The notes beneath the pieces were generated by a model that worked only from the letters and a program-made list of their open reading frames with translations, did not search any database and was not told the DNA's origin. From Lentimicrobiaceae bacterium (GTDB lineage: Bacteria; Bacteroidota; Bacteroidia; Bacteroidales; F082), in the NCBI GenBank assembly GCA_015061315.1, contig SUWV01000004.1, positions 1 to 64,000 of the forward strand: DNA of 64,000 nucleotides, written 5' to 3'. The translations under genes and the position numbers were made by a program. Shown here in pieces: positions 37,021 to 45,837 of the stretch (positions within the stretch are counted from its first letter, which is position 1; every line of letters starts with the position of its first letter).

Positions 37021-38016
37021 CTATTTTCTCGGTATATCTTTTAGTTTAATTTTTCCACTTTTAACAGATGCGCCATCAGCATTCAAGCACCAACTAATTT
37101 CAACATCTTGATTAAGATTTGCATTAGGGTGTATAATTATTCCTTTATGCACTCCCGTCATACCAGGAAGTATCGGCACAATACGAGGAAGTCCATACTT
37201 TATATTTGTTGGAGTACTACCTTCCAAAATATCGCAATACAAGTTTTCACGACGCATAGTTACAAAACCGTCTTTCACTTCTGCAATATCAAACTCTTGT
37301 CCTATGGCTACGATATTTTCAGGTAATTTTACGAAATAGTGGACATGTTCTGCTACAACTGTTCCAATATTTCTAGGAATACAATTTAGAACCAATATTG
37401 CTCTTTGCACAATTTGCGGATGAGCTGGTAGAGGTGAACCATATAGAGGATTATATGTTGGTTGTATCCAATATAATTCCTGTTTGGTTATTTGCCTTAA
37501 CTCAAAGTCTAAAGTTATATCAGGGTGGACGTTACGATTCATAATATCTCGAATCTCATAATCCTCCATTGAATCAACAGTTGTTGAATAACGCTTATGA
37601 TATTGCTTTGTTTTCAAATTTTGATGGGCCGTACTGCTTTGTGGTATAGTTATAATATAAACGACCTCATTCGGTTTGCTCACATCTACTACTAAACAAT
37701 TAATTTCTAATCCTTTAATCTTAGGACTAATATTACTTGATATAACTTGAGCGATTGTTTCTTTTGAGATTTTTGTAGTGTCTAAGGGTGTTATCTGTGA
37801 TGGAATATGACGTTTATCCTTTTCGTCAAACTCTTTTACCCCATATATTATTACTCCACCATTAGCATTAGCCATTGCACTAACATCCTTGGCCATTTCA
37901 CCTTTCCATTTAGCATCAGCGATATTAATTCCACTCTTATACTCTATCGTAGTGTTTTCTTCAACACCTGCTGCAATTAATGCTTTGACATCTTCAATTG
38001 TAGTGATTTTATTCAT
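37021..38016 (-). CDS. AlbA_2 (Schlafen-like) domain protein
   Basis: The 331-residue protein has an N-terminal AlbA_2 domain (ENTTIEYKSGINIADAKWKG; MAKDVSAMANANGGVIIYGV). A C-terminal half of about 180 residues is not recognised and has a beta-rich pattern. Unlike the gene at 3136 it lacks the GHKL ATPase and winged helix. AlbA_2 proteins are putative nucleases or nucleic-acid binders and are frequent in defence islands. A 12-bp inverted repeat (38038-38092) and a TAATTTTG box precede it, so it is probably expressed on its own, just after the five-gene cassette. Confidence 0.8.
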   Translation of the reverse strand: MNKITTIEDVKALIAAGVEENTTIEYKSGINIADAKWKGEMAKDVSAMANANGGVIIYGVKEFDEKDKRHIPSQITPLDTTKISKETIAQVISSNISPKIKGLEINCLVVDVSKPNEVVYIITIPQSSTAHQNLKTKQYHKRYSTTVDSMEDYEIRDIMNRNVHPDITLDFELRQITKQELYWIQPTYNPLYGSPLPAHPQIVQRAILVLNCIPRNIGTVVAEHVHYFVKLPENIVAIGQEFDIAEVKDGFVTMRRENLYCDILEGSTPTNIKYGLPRIVPILPGMTGVHKGIIIHPNANLNQDVEISWCLNADGASVKSGKIKLKDIPRK

Positions 38017-38037
38017 ATCAAAATATACTTGTTAGCA

Positions 38038-38092
38038 TAACCTATCATAAAATATGAAATAATTACGGTTTTTTATATCATATGATAGGTTA
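38038..38092. promoter_or_regulatory. 12-bp inverted repeat upstream of AlbA_2 gene
   Basis: TAACCTATCATA and TATGATAGGTTA form a perfect 12-bp inverted repeat with a 31-nt gap, between a TAATTTTG box (minus, 38095-38102) and the ATG at 38016. It is an operator or leader hairpin candidate. Confidence 0.5.
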
Positions 38093-38099
38093 AGCAAAA

Positions 38100-38618
38100 T
38101 TACTTATTATTTGTTAAGCTATTTTTCAAAGCAATACCCTTTGCTGTGAGACGATATTTCTGATATTGACTATTAGGCTTATCTGGAATAGTAAGTTCTA
38201 TATAACCATTACTAATAGCAGGATTCAAATAATCAGTTCTAAAATAATCTCTATTCTTGATAGATAGTAATTCTTGTAATTCAGAACGTCCCATCTCTCC
38301 TATCAATGCATAAACAAGTTTCTCAACTTGCGCACTTGCATGGTCACTTGCATGGTCACTTGCATGGTCATGAGCACTAATAGGCAAAGTAATGCGTATG
38401 AAGTTGTCGGTAAACTTGAAGCAATCTTCACCGTATGCACGCAAGATACGAGGAATGCCGGAGCCTAACGACTCCACCAACTCCACATCACGGTAGATAT
38501 CAATTCCAAAATAGATGTATCCGCCCTCCTTGTAGTTAAGGAACGCCACAACCTCCTTCTCAATATCAAGTTCAGGAGTTAATTATCTTTTATATTCTAT
38601 GCGGTTGGTTTCAGTCAT
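38100..38618 (-). pseudogene. Broken Schlafen/AlbA_2 ATPase gene
   Basis: From an ATG at 38618 the frame reads MTETNRIEYKR, then a TAA where E is expected, then LTPELDIEKEVVAFLNYKEG. An internal deletion joins YFGID directly to VELVESLGSGIPRIL of the ATPase domain. The middle of the gene, about 200 or more codons, is missing. The C-terminal part keeps a tetrapeptide repeat (DHAS three times, 12-bp units) and the winged-helix end. It is non-functional as an ATPase. The track start at 38549 is an internal GTG/ATG. Confidence 0.85.
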
Positions 38619-38653
38619 AAATAATAATCGTTATATGTTTAAAAATATTATGT

Positions 38654-39385
38654 TTAAACTAGTTCATTATCTAGTTTACACATCAACATACTGGCAAAAT
38701 GTAATTTTCTAATAGCATCTGCTTTTGATAATGTTTGATTGCTATGAGCTTTGGGGTTTCTTATGCCAATCATTGCTCCCACAAACATTTCCATATATCC
38801 TTGTTGTACATTTGTACCTGTTTCAGTTGAAATATCTCCTAATTTTATTATTGGATTTTGAGGAGAAAATGCCGATTGCATTAATTTTACACCATCTTTT
38901 TCAATGGATGTCCTATTCTTATAAATTCCTTTAACTCTAGTATTTACTTCCTTAAATGCAGCTTCTACTGCATCTGCATAATAACTATCATCAAAACGAC
39001 CTTTAGCGACTGAAACTATCTGTGGGTGTATATTGTCCCAAAAAGATGATGAATTATTATTACTATATCCATTTAGATAGGCAATAGTTGCAATAACTTC
39101 ACCAAACAAATATGGGTTAATGCCATTTTGAGGCGTAGATAATGGTTGCCCAAATTGATTCACAGAAATAAAATCAGGCATTTTAAGATTAGGTAATATT
39201 TTGTCTCTAAGCCTATCACTAAATACTTTATATTCTACTGGAACCAAAGGTATCAATTTATACAACTCATTGTATAGCTCAGTGCAACTAATATTATTGC
39301 TTTGAATGTGTTGCATATTGATCATATGACGGATACGATCAATAATCTGTTTACAGATTTCTAATTGTGCTAAATATCTGTCCAT
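38654..39385 (-). CDS. HEPN-type TIGR02391 (Ymh) protein, end of cassette
   Basis: This 243-residue helical protein has a C-terminal Ymh/TIGR02391 domain: HPQIVSVAKGRFDDSYYADA, VEAAFKEVNTRVK and the HEPN ribonuclease motif RNPKAH (Rx4H) near residue 212. HEPN proteins of this class cut RNA and act as abortive-infection effectors. Its ATG overlaps the GIY-YIG stop by 1 nt, so it is co-translated with the cassette and may be its suicide effector. The N-terminal 100 residues are not recognised. Next downstream is a broken Schlafen gene. Confidence 0.8.
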   Translation of the reverse strand: MDRYLAQLEICKQIIDRIRHMINMQHIQSNNISCTELYNELYKLIPLVPVEYKVFSDRLRDKILPNLKMPDFISVNQFGQPLSTPQNGINPYLFGEVIATIAYLNGYSNNNSSSFWDNIHPQIVSVAKGRFDDSYYADAVEAAFKEVNTRVKGIYKNRTSIEKDGVKLMQSAFSPQNPIIKLGDISTETGTNVQQGYMEMFVGAMIGIRNPKAHSNQTLSKADAIRKLHFASMLMCKLDNELV

Positions 39386-40212
39386 TATTCTAATTGTTTT
39401 CTATAAACTGAATCTAAAGTATTACCTTCTTTATCTTTCCATTCTATCCAACCGTTTGCAGAACGACCCAAACAAAAACATGCAGCAGTACTTGGACTTG
39501 TAAAAGTTTTATCCGATGTCATTATTATTTTACCATCTTCTATAGCTGAATATTCTTGAAGCATCTTTTCCCTATGCTCGATTCCTTTAAAAGAAGATGT
39601 TGTGTTTTGTGCTATGACACTTCCTTTCAATACAGTAAAGCCATTTGAACTATAGAAACCTTTTGCATTACATCCACGACCAGTGGCGTAAAACAAATGT
39701 TCTTTTTCCTCTTGTACCACTTCAAATATGTTACAACCGACAAACGCTGCCAAAAACTTCACATCCTCAAAGAACTCATCCATTGAGTCTTTCTGATATT
39801 CAGGCAAGTTTGGAGCTTTGGGAGTTTGTTTGTTGTCGTTCAATACAAATGTGTTTGCATTTTTAGCTTCTGATATTGCTTTGTATTCTAAATACTGAAC
39901 ATCAGCTTTTGTCATATCTGCGTCTTTTGAAACAAAAATGAGTGCTTTTTGCCAAAATGACTTCTTGCTATCGTGATCTTTAACACGCTCACGGAAGTTC
40001 TCTGTTTCACCTATATATGCTTGCGGTTTTGTCATTTCATCTTCGCCAAGTAATATGTAAAACGCTGGTTTCTGTAGTTTATCCTGCGTATTAAGATATG
40101 CAAGATTCGAGCGTGGCACAACAAACATCTGGCAAATCTTGTTGCTGATGAATGCGTATTGAGTTCCTTTCGGATCTCCATCAATTAAGTATGTGGTTAC
40201 TGTTTTGCCCAT
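39385..40212 (-). CDS. GIY-YIG nuclease with DUF4357
   Basis: The 275-residue protein has a GIY-YIG fold (FYILLGEDEM, AYIGETENFRERVKDHDSK) at about residues 50-90. It is followed by an associated helical part and a C-terminal DUF4357-like domain (GRGCNAKGFYSSNGFTVLKG). GIY-YIG nucleases nick or cut DNA and DUF4357 often accompanies restriction nucleases. It lies 11 nt after the helicase gene and overlaps the HEPN gene. In this cassette it is the most obvious DNA-cutting subunit. The catalytic Arg (in NFRERVKDH) is present. Confidence 0.85.
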   Translation of the reverse strand: MGKTVTTYLIDGDPKGTQYAFISNKICQMFVVPRSNLAYLNTQDKLQKPAFYILLGEDEMTKPQAYIGETENFRERVKDHDSKKSFWQKALIFVSKDADMTKADVQYLEYKAISEAKNANTFVLNDNKQTPKAPNLPEYQKDSMDEFFEDVKFLAAFVGCNIFEVVQEEKEHLFYATGRGCNAKGFYSSNGFTVLKGSVIAQNTTSSFKGIEHREKMLQEYSAIEDGKIIMTSDKTFTSPSTAACFCLGRSANGWIEWKDKEGNTLDSVYRKQLE

Positions 40213-40223
40213 AATGTATTTAG

Positions 40224-41900
40224 TTATATAGTGATGGTTTCATTTATCTTTGCCTTATCAAAAGATGTAAATTTCAGTAACAGTCCCTCTTTGTTTATTG
40301 TTCCAACTATGCGACTCATAGAAGAATTGATGGTTGTTGCTGATAATGTTTTGATTATTGTAAACGACTTTCTCGAAGGTTCTTTTTTTACTATAATAAT
40401 ACCACCACGCATTGTTTTAATCGTGGTTAATAGCATTTTATTTTGATTTCGGGCATTCACAATAAAGAATCCGTTTTCATTCTCCTCAATAAAATATTTG
40501 CCAGAATTAAAAGGTTTGCTTTTAATTGAAAAATGAGAAATGATATCAGGCTTATGAGTGGAAATATCTTCTGTCGGGATAACAGGAATTACAGTAGATA
40601 TTTCTTCTACTACCTCTTCGACAACTTTAGGTATTTCTAAATCTTGTATAAGGATCATTTCCTCGTTGCCTTCGCTCAAATCTGTTTCCACATACTCTCT
40701 TAAGTTACCATTGTTGCGAGAATATCCTTTTGTAGAAGAGGTTTCTTTATCTTCTCCATAGAAGAAAGACTCCCAATCTCGTTCCTCATCAGGCAGACCA
40801 AAGCGAGAGTACATACCTACGTTATCAAGTATTATACACTTCTTATCACCATTCTTTCGCAAACCTCTTCCGACTTGTTGTATGTATTTGACTAATGATT
40901 TTGTAGGTCTTGCTAATTGAATAAATTCAATATCAGGGCAATCAAAACCTTCTGAGAAAATATCAACATTTACAATAATATCAATTTCTCCATTTCTAAA
41001 AGCTTTTATAACTTTTTCTCTGACCTTTGCAGGAGTCTTGCTATCAATATTTTCAATTGCTAAACCGCGATTGCGATATTGCAAGCATATGTGCTCACTA
41101 TGTTCTCTTGAGATGCTATAAATAATACCTTTCTTGCCTAAGACATTTTTTTCATAACTATCATAAAGCTGAGCTCGAATCTTTGATGTATCACACACTT
41201 CTACCAATGCACTGTTCTTATAATCACCGTCTATATCAAATTCCCTAATAGACTCAATAGATTTGACAAGTTCGGAACTTGTAGGAATAGAATAATATTG
41301 ATATGTTGCCAACCATCCTTTTTGTATAAAATCCTTAATTGACATAGAAGGAATATACGCATCAAAGATTTGTGCAAAACCACTATTATTCATTCTCCAA
41401 GGGGTTGCAGTTACGCCCAACTTTTTAGCATCAGGGCAATACTCCCATAATTTCTGATATGAATTTGCAACTGCGTGATGAGCTTCATCTATGATTATAA
41501 AGTCAAATTTCAGATCATCTATCATACATTGATTAGCAGGATGTGTGATGGTTTGAATAGAGGCTACTTGTATAGCTTGAGTCAAATCACGCTTATCCAT
41601 CATCGTGCCAGCTAGCACACCATGTTTAATGCGATATTTATCTAGGCTACGAGAACTTTGCTCGATCAATTCACTACGATGAGCTATGATTAATATACGA
41701 TAATTAATATTATGTCTTAATCCCCAAATGCTTATATCACGGATAATAGATGTAAATAATCGAGTTTTGCCAGTTCCTGTTGGCATCTGATATAGGATAT
41801 TGTCAACACAATTCCACTTGCTAAAGATCTCCTCTTTGGCAAATTGCTGATAATCACGCAATGTGATATCATTTTGACAAAACTCGTTATAATCAATCAT
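40224..41900 (-). CDS. DEAD/DEAH helicase of the five-gene cassette
   Basis: The 558-residue SF2 helicase is of the ERCC3/restriction type: Walker A MPTGTGKTRL near residue 40, DEAH box FIIIDEAHHAV, GVTATPWR, and motif VI YIQQVGRGLRKNGDK. Residues 430-558 form an extra beta-rich C-terminal part that may bind DNA or a partner. Its start overlaps the DGQHR stop (TAATG) and it precedes the GIY-YIG gene by 11 nt. The layout suggests an ATP-driven translocase feeding the GIY-YIG nuclease, as in Type I/III-like restriction. Confidence 0.9.
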   Translation of the reverse strand: MIDYNEFCQNDITLRDYQQFAKEEIFSKWNCVDNILYQMPTGTGKTRLFTSIIRDISIWGLRHNINYRILIIAHRSELIEQSSRSLDKYRIKHGVLAGTMMDKRDLTQAIQVASIQTITHPANQCMIDDLKFDFIIIDEAHHAVANSYQKLWEYCPDAKKLGVTATPWRMNNSGFAQIFDAYIPSMSIKDFIQKGWLATYQYYSIPTSSELVKSIESIREFDIDGDYKNSALVEVCDTSKIRAQLYDSYEKNVLGKKGIIYSISREHSEHICLQYRNRGLAIENIDSKTPAKVREKVIKAFRNGEIDIIVNVDIFSEGFDCPDIEFIQLARPTKSLVKYIQQVGRGLRKNGDKKCIILDNVGMYSRFGLPDEERDWESFFYGEDKETSSTKGYSRNNGNLREYVETDLSEGNEEMILIQDLEIPKVVEEVVEEISTVIPVIPTEDISTHKPDIISHFSIKSKPFNSGKYFIEENENGFFIVNARNQNKMLLTTIKTMRGGIIIVKKEPSRKSFTIIKTLSATTINSSMSRIVGTINKEGLLLKFTSFDKAKINETITI

Positions 41901-44236
41901 TAGAATTCCTCAGTAGGTGCTAAACTTTGTAATATCGATTGCATTTCATTAACCTCTGCTTGTGATAGAGGTCTTCCTTTAGTGGTAGTCCATGCTTTAC
42001 TGAATGCAATAAGGTCATTTATCCATTTCAGTTTGTCAGTCTTTGTTCTAAATGAATCTGACACCTGTATCGCAAACTCATCCTCAAATGTAACGAATGA
42101 CTCATCATCCTCTTTCTTTACACTCCAGTTACTTTCAATAATTTCTTTGTAATCCTGTAATGTCATTAGGTCTGTCCAATCTTGGTTGTCAACATCCTCA
42201 TCGTCACCCATGCGCTGAAGACATTTGCCCATAATCTTTTTTACCTTACTCTCCCAGATGCTTCCGTATAGTTCTTCAAGTTTTCTGAGAATGGTCTCTT
42301 TTATGTGTTTTTCAATCTGGTGGCCATACTCTTTTCCTTCCTCTTGCAAGTCTTTATCCTGTGTTTCAAGCCAAGCTTCTAGGCCTTCTGGATTATATTC
42401 AGACATCTGTTTGTGAATGGAATTTTGATACATTCGAAGCCATAGAGTATCCGCACCTTGACCTTTGATTAAGCGAATTTGCGTTTGTTCATCTATCGGC
42501 ATATTGCACAAATAATTGATTAGCACATCAAAATATGGAGCCATTGCATCTACCTGCTCTTTGGTGCTAGATTTTTGCGATAACTTCTCACTTCTGATTA
42601 GACTCTCATTTAAAGATGCAATTAAAGAAACGAAAGCATATGTACCGCGATTACACTCAATAAAGGTCTCATATTCTTCTTTATGCTCATTGATCATTTT
42701 GTAATAAACATAAGCATAGCAATCCTTTATTAAATTCGATATTCGTTTCTGTGCATCCAACATTGCTTTGTTATGCTCAACGCAGTTAGTGTTGTATAGA
42801 CAAACATCCGTATGATCTGTAAATTCTTTCTTGGTCGCTTTAGGTAGCAGTGATGATTTAGACAGCGCTGTATCAAATGGCTTTAATTGCAGTTTCGCAG
42901 TATCTTCTCCAATTGCAATCTTGCGGGCCAAAACACTGCTATTATCCCTGCCAAGTTGTTTAATAATGGATGAACGCAACGCCTTTAAACGCGAATCCAA
43001 ATGTGGAGACTCCCAGTTCAAATCCTCGTTTAAATCCAAACGCAAGCTCGGGCTAACAGCCTTTTGATGCTCATTGATATCCATAAATATTCTGAGCTGT
43101 TCATCTGATGGCAAACCATCAAAAGCTACTACAGGGATCGTATTCGTATCTTTATATTTTGAGCCTGCGTAACCATATACGCGATGTTGGCCATCTATGA
43201 TATATGCAATGCAATAGGCGTTCGGAATGGTAAGGTATCCTAATTTTGTTCTCGTATCATCAGATCCGCCAGAAGCCAAATCAAACTGAATCCTATTTTT
43301 CCTCTCAGAATCATCAAAATTGATAATTACAGAGTTAGGAAAGTATCCATTTTTCTTATCAATAAATTCCCCAATACCCTTCAATCGAGAAGGTACAAGC
43401 AACCTCTGATATGTTGGCATAGTGATTTGCGTATTGACTCTTGTTCGATGCAACACAAAGCCAATCTTTAGCAGTGTGGCTGGCTCGATAGAAAGCATAT
43501 AATACGTGTGACCACCCATAGTACCTTTTAATGCCGGGATACGAATTTTATCATTATTGATGCGTTCGTGTCGGAACATCAAACCATAAAATTGGTATAT
43601 AACAGTTGAGTTATATGCCTTTATGAGACTATTCACATAGTCGTATGTATTGTCAGTAAACTGGAATATCTTATTTTCTGCCAATCTCTTCTCGTCCTCA
43701 CATCCCTCTGCAAATGTGTAATTGCGTGTCGCAAAAATAAACTTAACCTTTTTGTCCTCTCCGTATATTTGACGCAAAGCCTTCATTACACCATCCCTAT
43801 ATAAGCGCATATCGTCTATATCTTTTTTGAATGATGCGGGCTTAATGTTTTCAGTGGCCTTACACTCAACAACAAATATAGCTTCTTCGCCAATAGCAAC
43901 AACATCAAGTTGATGTTTATCTCCTGGATTTTCTCCCCAAGGAATCTCTAACTTCTCATCATAATTAAGATGTCTAAAGCCAAGATTATAAAACATACAC
44001 CAAATATCATCCTCAAATCTTACTCCTGCAGGTTTGAGTTTTTGGATCTTTGCCTTATATTTTGTTCGAGAAACTTCTTCCCATCCTTCATTAACATAAT
44101 CTTCTAGCTCATTGATTAAAATACTTTGTGTGAAGTATGGGTTCTTTTTTGCTTTAAATTTTTTCGTTAACATGGACTCATCATGAGTCATATGTTCCTT
44201 AATTGCTTGAATCTGCGAGATAGTCAAAGAAGCCAT
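41900..44236 (-). CDS. DndB-like DGQHR protein fused to PD-(D/E)XK domain
   Basis: The 778-residue protein has two parts. The N-terminal 200 residues carry a restriction-nuclease-like motif (KHQLDVVAIGEEAIFVVECK, a D..ExK pattern) with RY..D..ALRQIYG after it. From about 290 comes a DGQHR domain (CIAYIIDGQHRVYGYAGSKY), the ParB-like fold first named in DndB. A long helical C-terminal part follows. DGQHR proteins occur with DNA-modification-based defence genes. Here it lies between a Dam-type methylase and a helicase and could read methylation state. No Dnd sulfur genes are present, so DndB function should not be assumed. Confidence 0.85.
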   Translation of the reverse strand: MASLTISQIQAIKEHMTHDESMLTKKFKAKKNPYFTQSILINELEDYVNEGWEEVSRTKYKAKIQKLKPAGVRFEDDIWCMFYNLGFRHLNYDEKLEIPWGENPGDKHQLDVVAIGEEAIFVVECKATENIKPASFKKDIDDMRLYRDGVMKALRQIYGEDKKVKFIFATRNYTFAEGCEDEKRLAENKIFQFTDNTYDYVNSLIKAYNSTVIYQFYGLMFRHERINNDKIRIPALKGTMGGHTYYMLSIEPATLLKIGFVLHRTRVNTQITMPTYQRLLVPSRLKGIGEFIDKKNGYFPNSVIINFDDSERKNRIQFDLASGGSDDTRTKLGYLTIPNAYCIAYIIDGQHRVYGYAGSKYKDTNTIPVVAFDGLPSDEQLRIFMDINEHQKAVSPSLRLDLNEDLNWESPHLDSRLKALRSSIIKQLGRDNSSVLARKIAIGEDTAKLQLKPFDTALSKSSLLPKATKKEFTDHTDVCLYNTNCVEHNKAMLDAQKRISNLIKDCYAYVYYKMINEHKEEYETFIECNRGTYAFVSLIASLNESLIRSEKLSQKSSTKEQVDAMAPYFDVLINYLCNMPIDEQTQIRLIKGQGADTLWLRMYQNSIHKQMSEYNPEGLEAWLETQDKDLQEEGKEYGHQIEKHIKETILRKLEELYGSIWESKVKKIMGKCLQRMGDDEDVDNQDWTDLMTLQDYKEIIESNWSVKKEDDESFVTFEDEFAIQVSDSFRTKTDKLKWINDLIAFSKAWTTTKGRPLSQAEVNEMQSILQSLAPTEEF

Positions 44237-44270
44237 ATTAAATTCATTTATTTGTTAACACTACGATATA

Positions 44271-45179
44271 TTAGTAATTCATAATGAGTAATTCTATTTC
44301 CTTTTCCCGTTTCCCTGCATGAGCATTTATGAAACGATGGGCTAAAATTTGATTGATATTATACGTATTATATAATTTGACAAAATATAATTCTCCATTA
44401 TCGTCTAACGATTTTGAATTACTTAGCATAATCTTACATCCTTCTTGGGTTAATCTATCACAATAAGCTTTCAGTTTTTCCTGCTCTGCGTCATCAAATA
44501 CATTATGTGTATACTCAATAAAGCATGCTGAACCAGAGAGCGGTCGATATGGTGGATCGATATAAATAAAGTTGTACTTTCCACCTAAACGATTTGTGAT
44601 ATTTTGATATCCTCCAACATATATATCTACCTTCTGCAACGCCTTGTGGTCTGTCATAATGAGTTCTTCGTCACAAATGTTAGGATGATCATATTGGCCA
44701 AATGGCACATTGAATTTTCCACTAGTATTGACCCTATAAAGACCATTAAAACAAGTCTTATTAAGAAATATAAAACAAGCTGCCCGCTTTTCTTTTGTCA
44801 GTTCTTCATTATTATACTTCTCTCGTATTTGATAATAGTACTGCGATTTTGTTTCTATGGTAGTTAGTCGATAATACTCTTCTTTTATTTCCCGTAATGA
44901 TGCTATGAGTTTTTCAGGGTCATTTTTTATTAACAAATAACAATTTATCAAGTCCTCATTAACATCATTAATTACAGCTCGTTTTATGTTAGGGTAATGT
45001 ACTAACATATAAAAGAGCATGGCACCACCTCCAACAAAGGGCTCAATATAAGTCACATTTTGCTGTTTCTCAAAGTCCTGTGGCAAGTACTCTACAAGTT
45101 GACTTATTATAGAACCTTTACCACCAGCCCATTTCACGAATGGCTTAGCAACAGCTCTGTTAATTTGTTTTTTTGACAT
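44271..45179 (-). CDS. Dam-type (D12 class) adenine DNA methyltransferase
   Basis: The 302-residue enzyme has the D12-class motifs. FVKWAGGKGSIISQL (residues 14-28) binds SAM, and FVGGGAMLFYML and FIYIDPPYRPL (catalytic DPPY) follow. It is the first gene of the five-gene minus-strand cassette, 34 nt ahead of the DGQHR gene. Dam-class enzymes usually methylate GATC; the target here cannot be told. It would mark host DNA as self for the helicase/GIY-YIG part. A TAAATTTG box lies about 150 nt upstream (45325-45332). Confidence 0.9.
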   Translation of the reverse strand: MSKKQINRAVAKPFVKWAGGKGSIISQLVEYLPQDFEKQQNVTYIEPFVGGGAMLFYMLVHYPNIKRAVINDVNEDLINCYLLIKNDPEKLIASLREIKEEYYRLTTIETKSQYYYQIREKYNNEELTKEKRAACFIFLNKTCFNGLYRVNTSGKFNVPFGQYDHPNICDEELIMTDHKALQKVDIYVGGYQNITNRLGGKYNFIYIDPPYRPLSGSACFIEYTHNVFDDAEQEKLKAYCDRLTQEGCKIMLSNSKSLDDNGELYFVKLYNTYNINQILAHRFINAHAGKREKEIELLIMNY

Positions 45180-45490
45180 ATATCAAAAACAATCTATTCT
45201 TTTTTTATAATTTTTAAGTTCTTCTTATCCTCTAAATAGAAAACATATTGGTTATTAAGAAATGAGAATTACATTCACAAAGAAAATTAATATCTTACGC
45301 TCAAATCTAACCTTCTTTTAATTGCAAATTTAAAAAAATATTATAAAACTATAATATCTCTTAAAAAATATTTCTTTGCTACATTATTTGTAATTCTAAG
45401 TTTGTTTTAAATGATTAAAATAATTATTAAAACATTTAGCACCATAATTATCATTTGTAAACTATTAATCATACCCATCATTTTCTATTC
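45180..45490. other. AT-rich leader of the Dam cassette
   Basis: No gene is seen. The region is highly AT-rich and contains the possible -7 box TAAATTTG (minus, 45325-45332). Confidence 0.45.
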
Positions 45491-45585
45491 AGTAGCCGTC
45501 CTGCGTTAGGGATTGGAGCGGCATCCTTTTGGAGCGTAGCGGAAAAAGACATAGCGGAAAGCCCGACGGCAGAGCCGGAACGCCC
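45491..45585 (-). repeat. GC-rich dispersed repeat, copy E (inverted)
   Basis: Reverse complement of the element: GCGTTAGGGATTGGAGCGGC to GCCGGAACGCCC. The only inverted copy in the window. Confidence 0.8.
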
Positions 45586-45773
45586 AAAGTCAATTCATAA
45601 TTGAAAGTTTAAAGTATTTAAGTTTTAAAGTTTATTTACTCAGATCTCAAGCCCAAAGTCCGTTGTCTATTGTCTATTGTCTATTGTCTTAAAATCCTTT
45701 AACATCTCTCCCACTCTTTCATTAACATTTACGTTAGAAATTGTTAAAAACGTGATTTTGTCGGGGAAAAGTA
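45586..45773. repeat. Word repeats and conserved upstream module of YhcG gene
   Basis: GTTTAAAGTATTTAAG words, then GTTGTCTATTGTCTATT words (45662-45687). The module with CCTTTAACATCTCTCCCACTC and GTTAGAAATTGTTAAAA follows, shared with 18395 and 48061. Confidence 0.65.
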
Positions 45774-45805
45774 TTGACAAAAGGAATGGGATTGTTGTAA
45801 CTTTG
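45774..45805 (+). promoter_or_regulatory. Promoter of the intact YhcG gene
   Basis: TTG, 21 nt, then TAACTTTG. The track start GTG 45805 lies in the box, so the ATG at 45838 is the likely start. Confidence 0.7.
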
Positions 45806-45837
45806 TGAGAGAGAATATTACCAAAATTTATGATGAT

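Noticed and set aside
38654-45179. Dnd/phosphorothioation system
   Set aside because: A DGQHR (DndB-like) domain is present, but there are no DndA/C/D/E-like genes and no FGH restriction genes; only the domain is shared.
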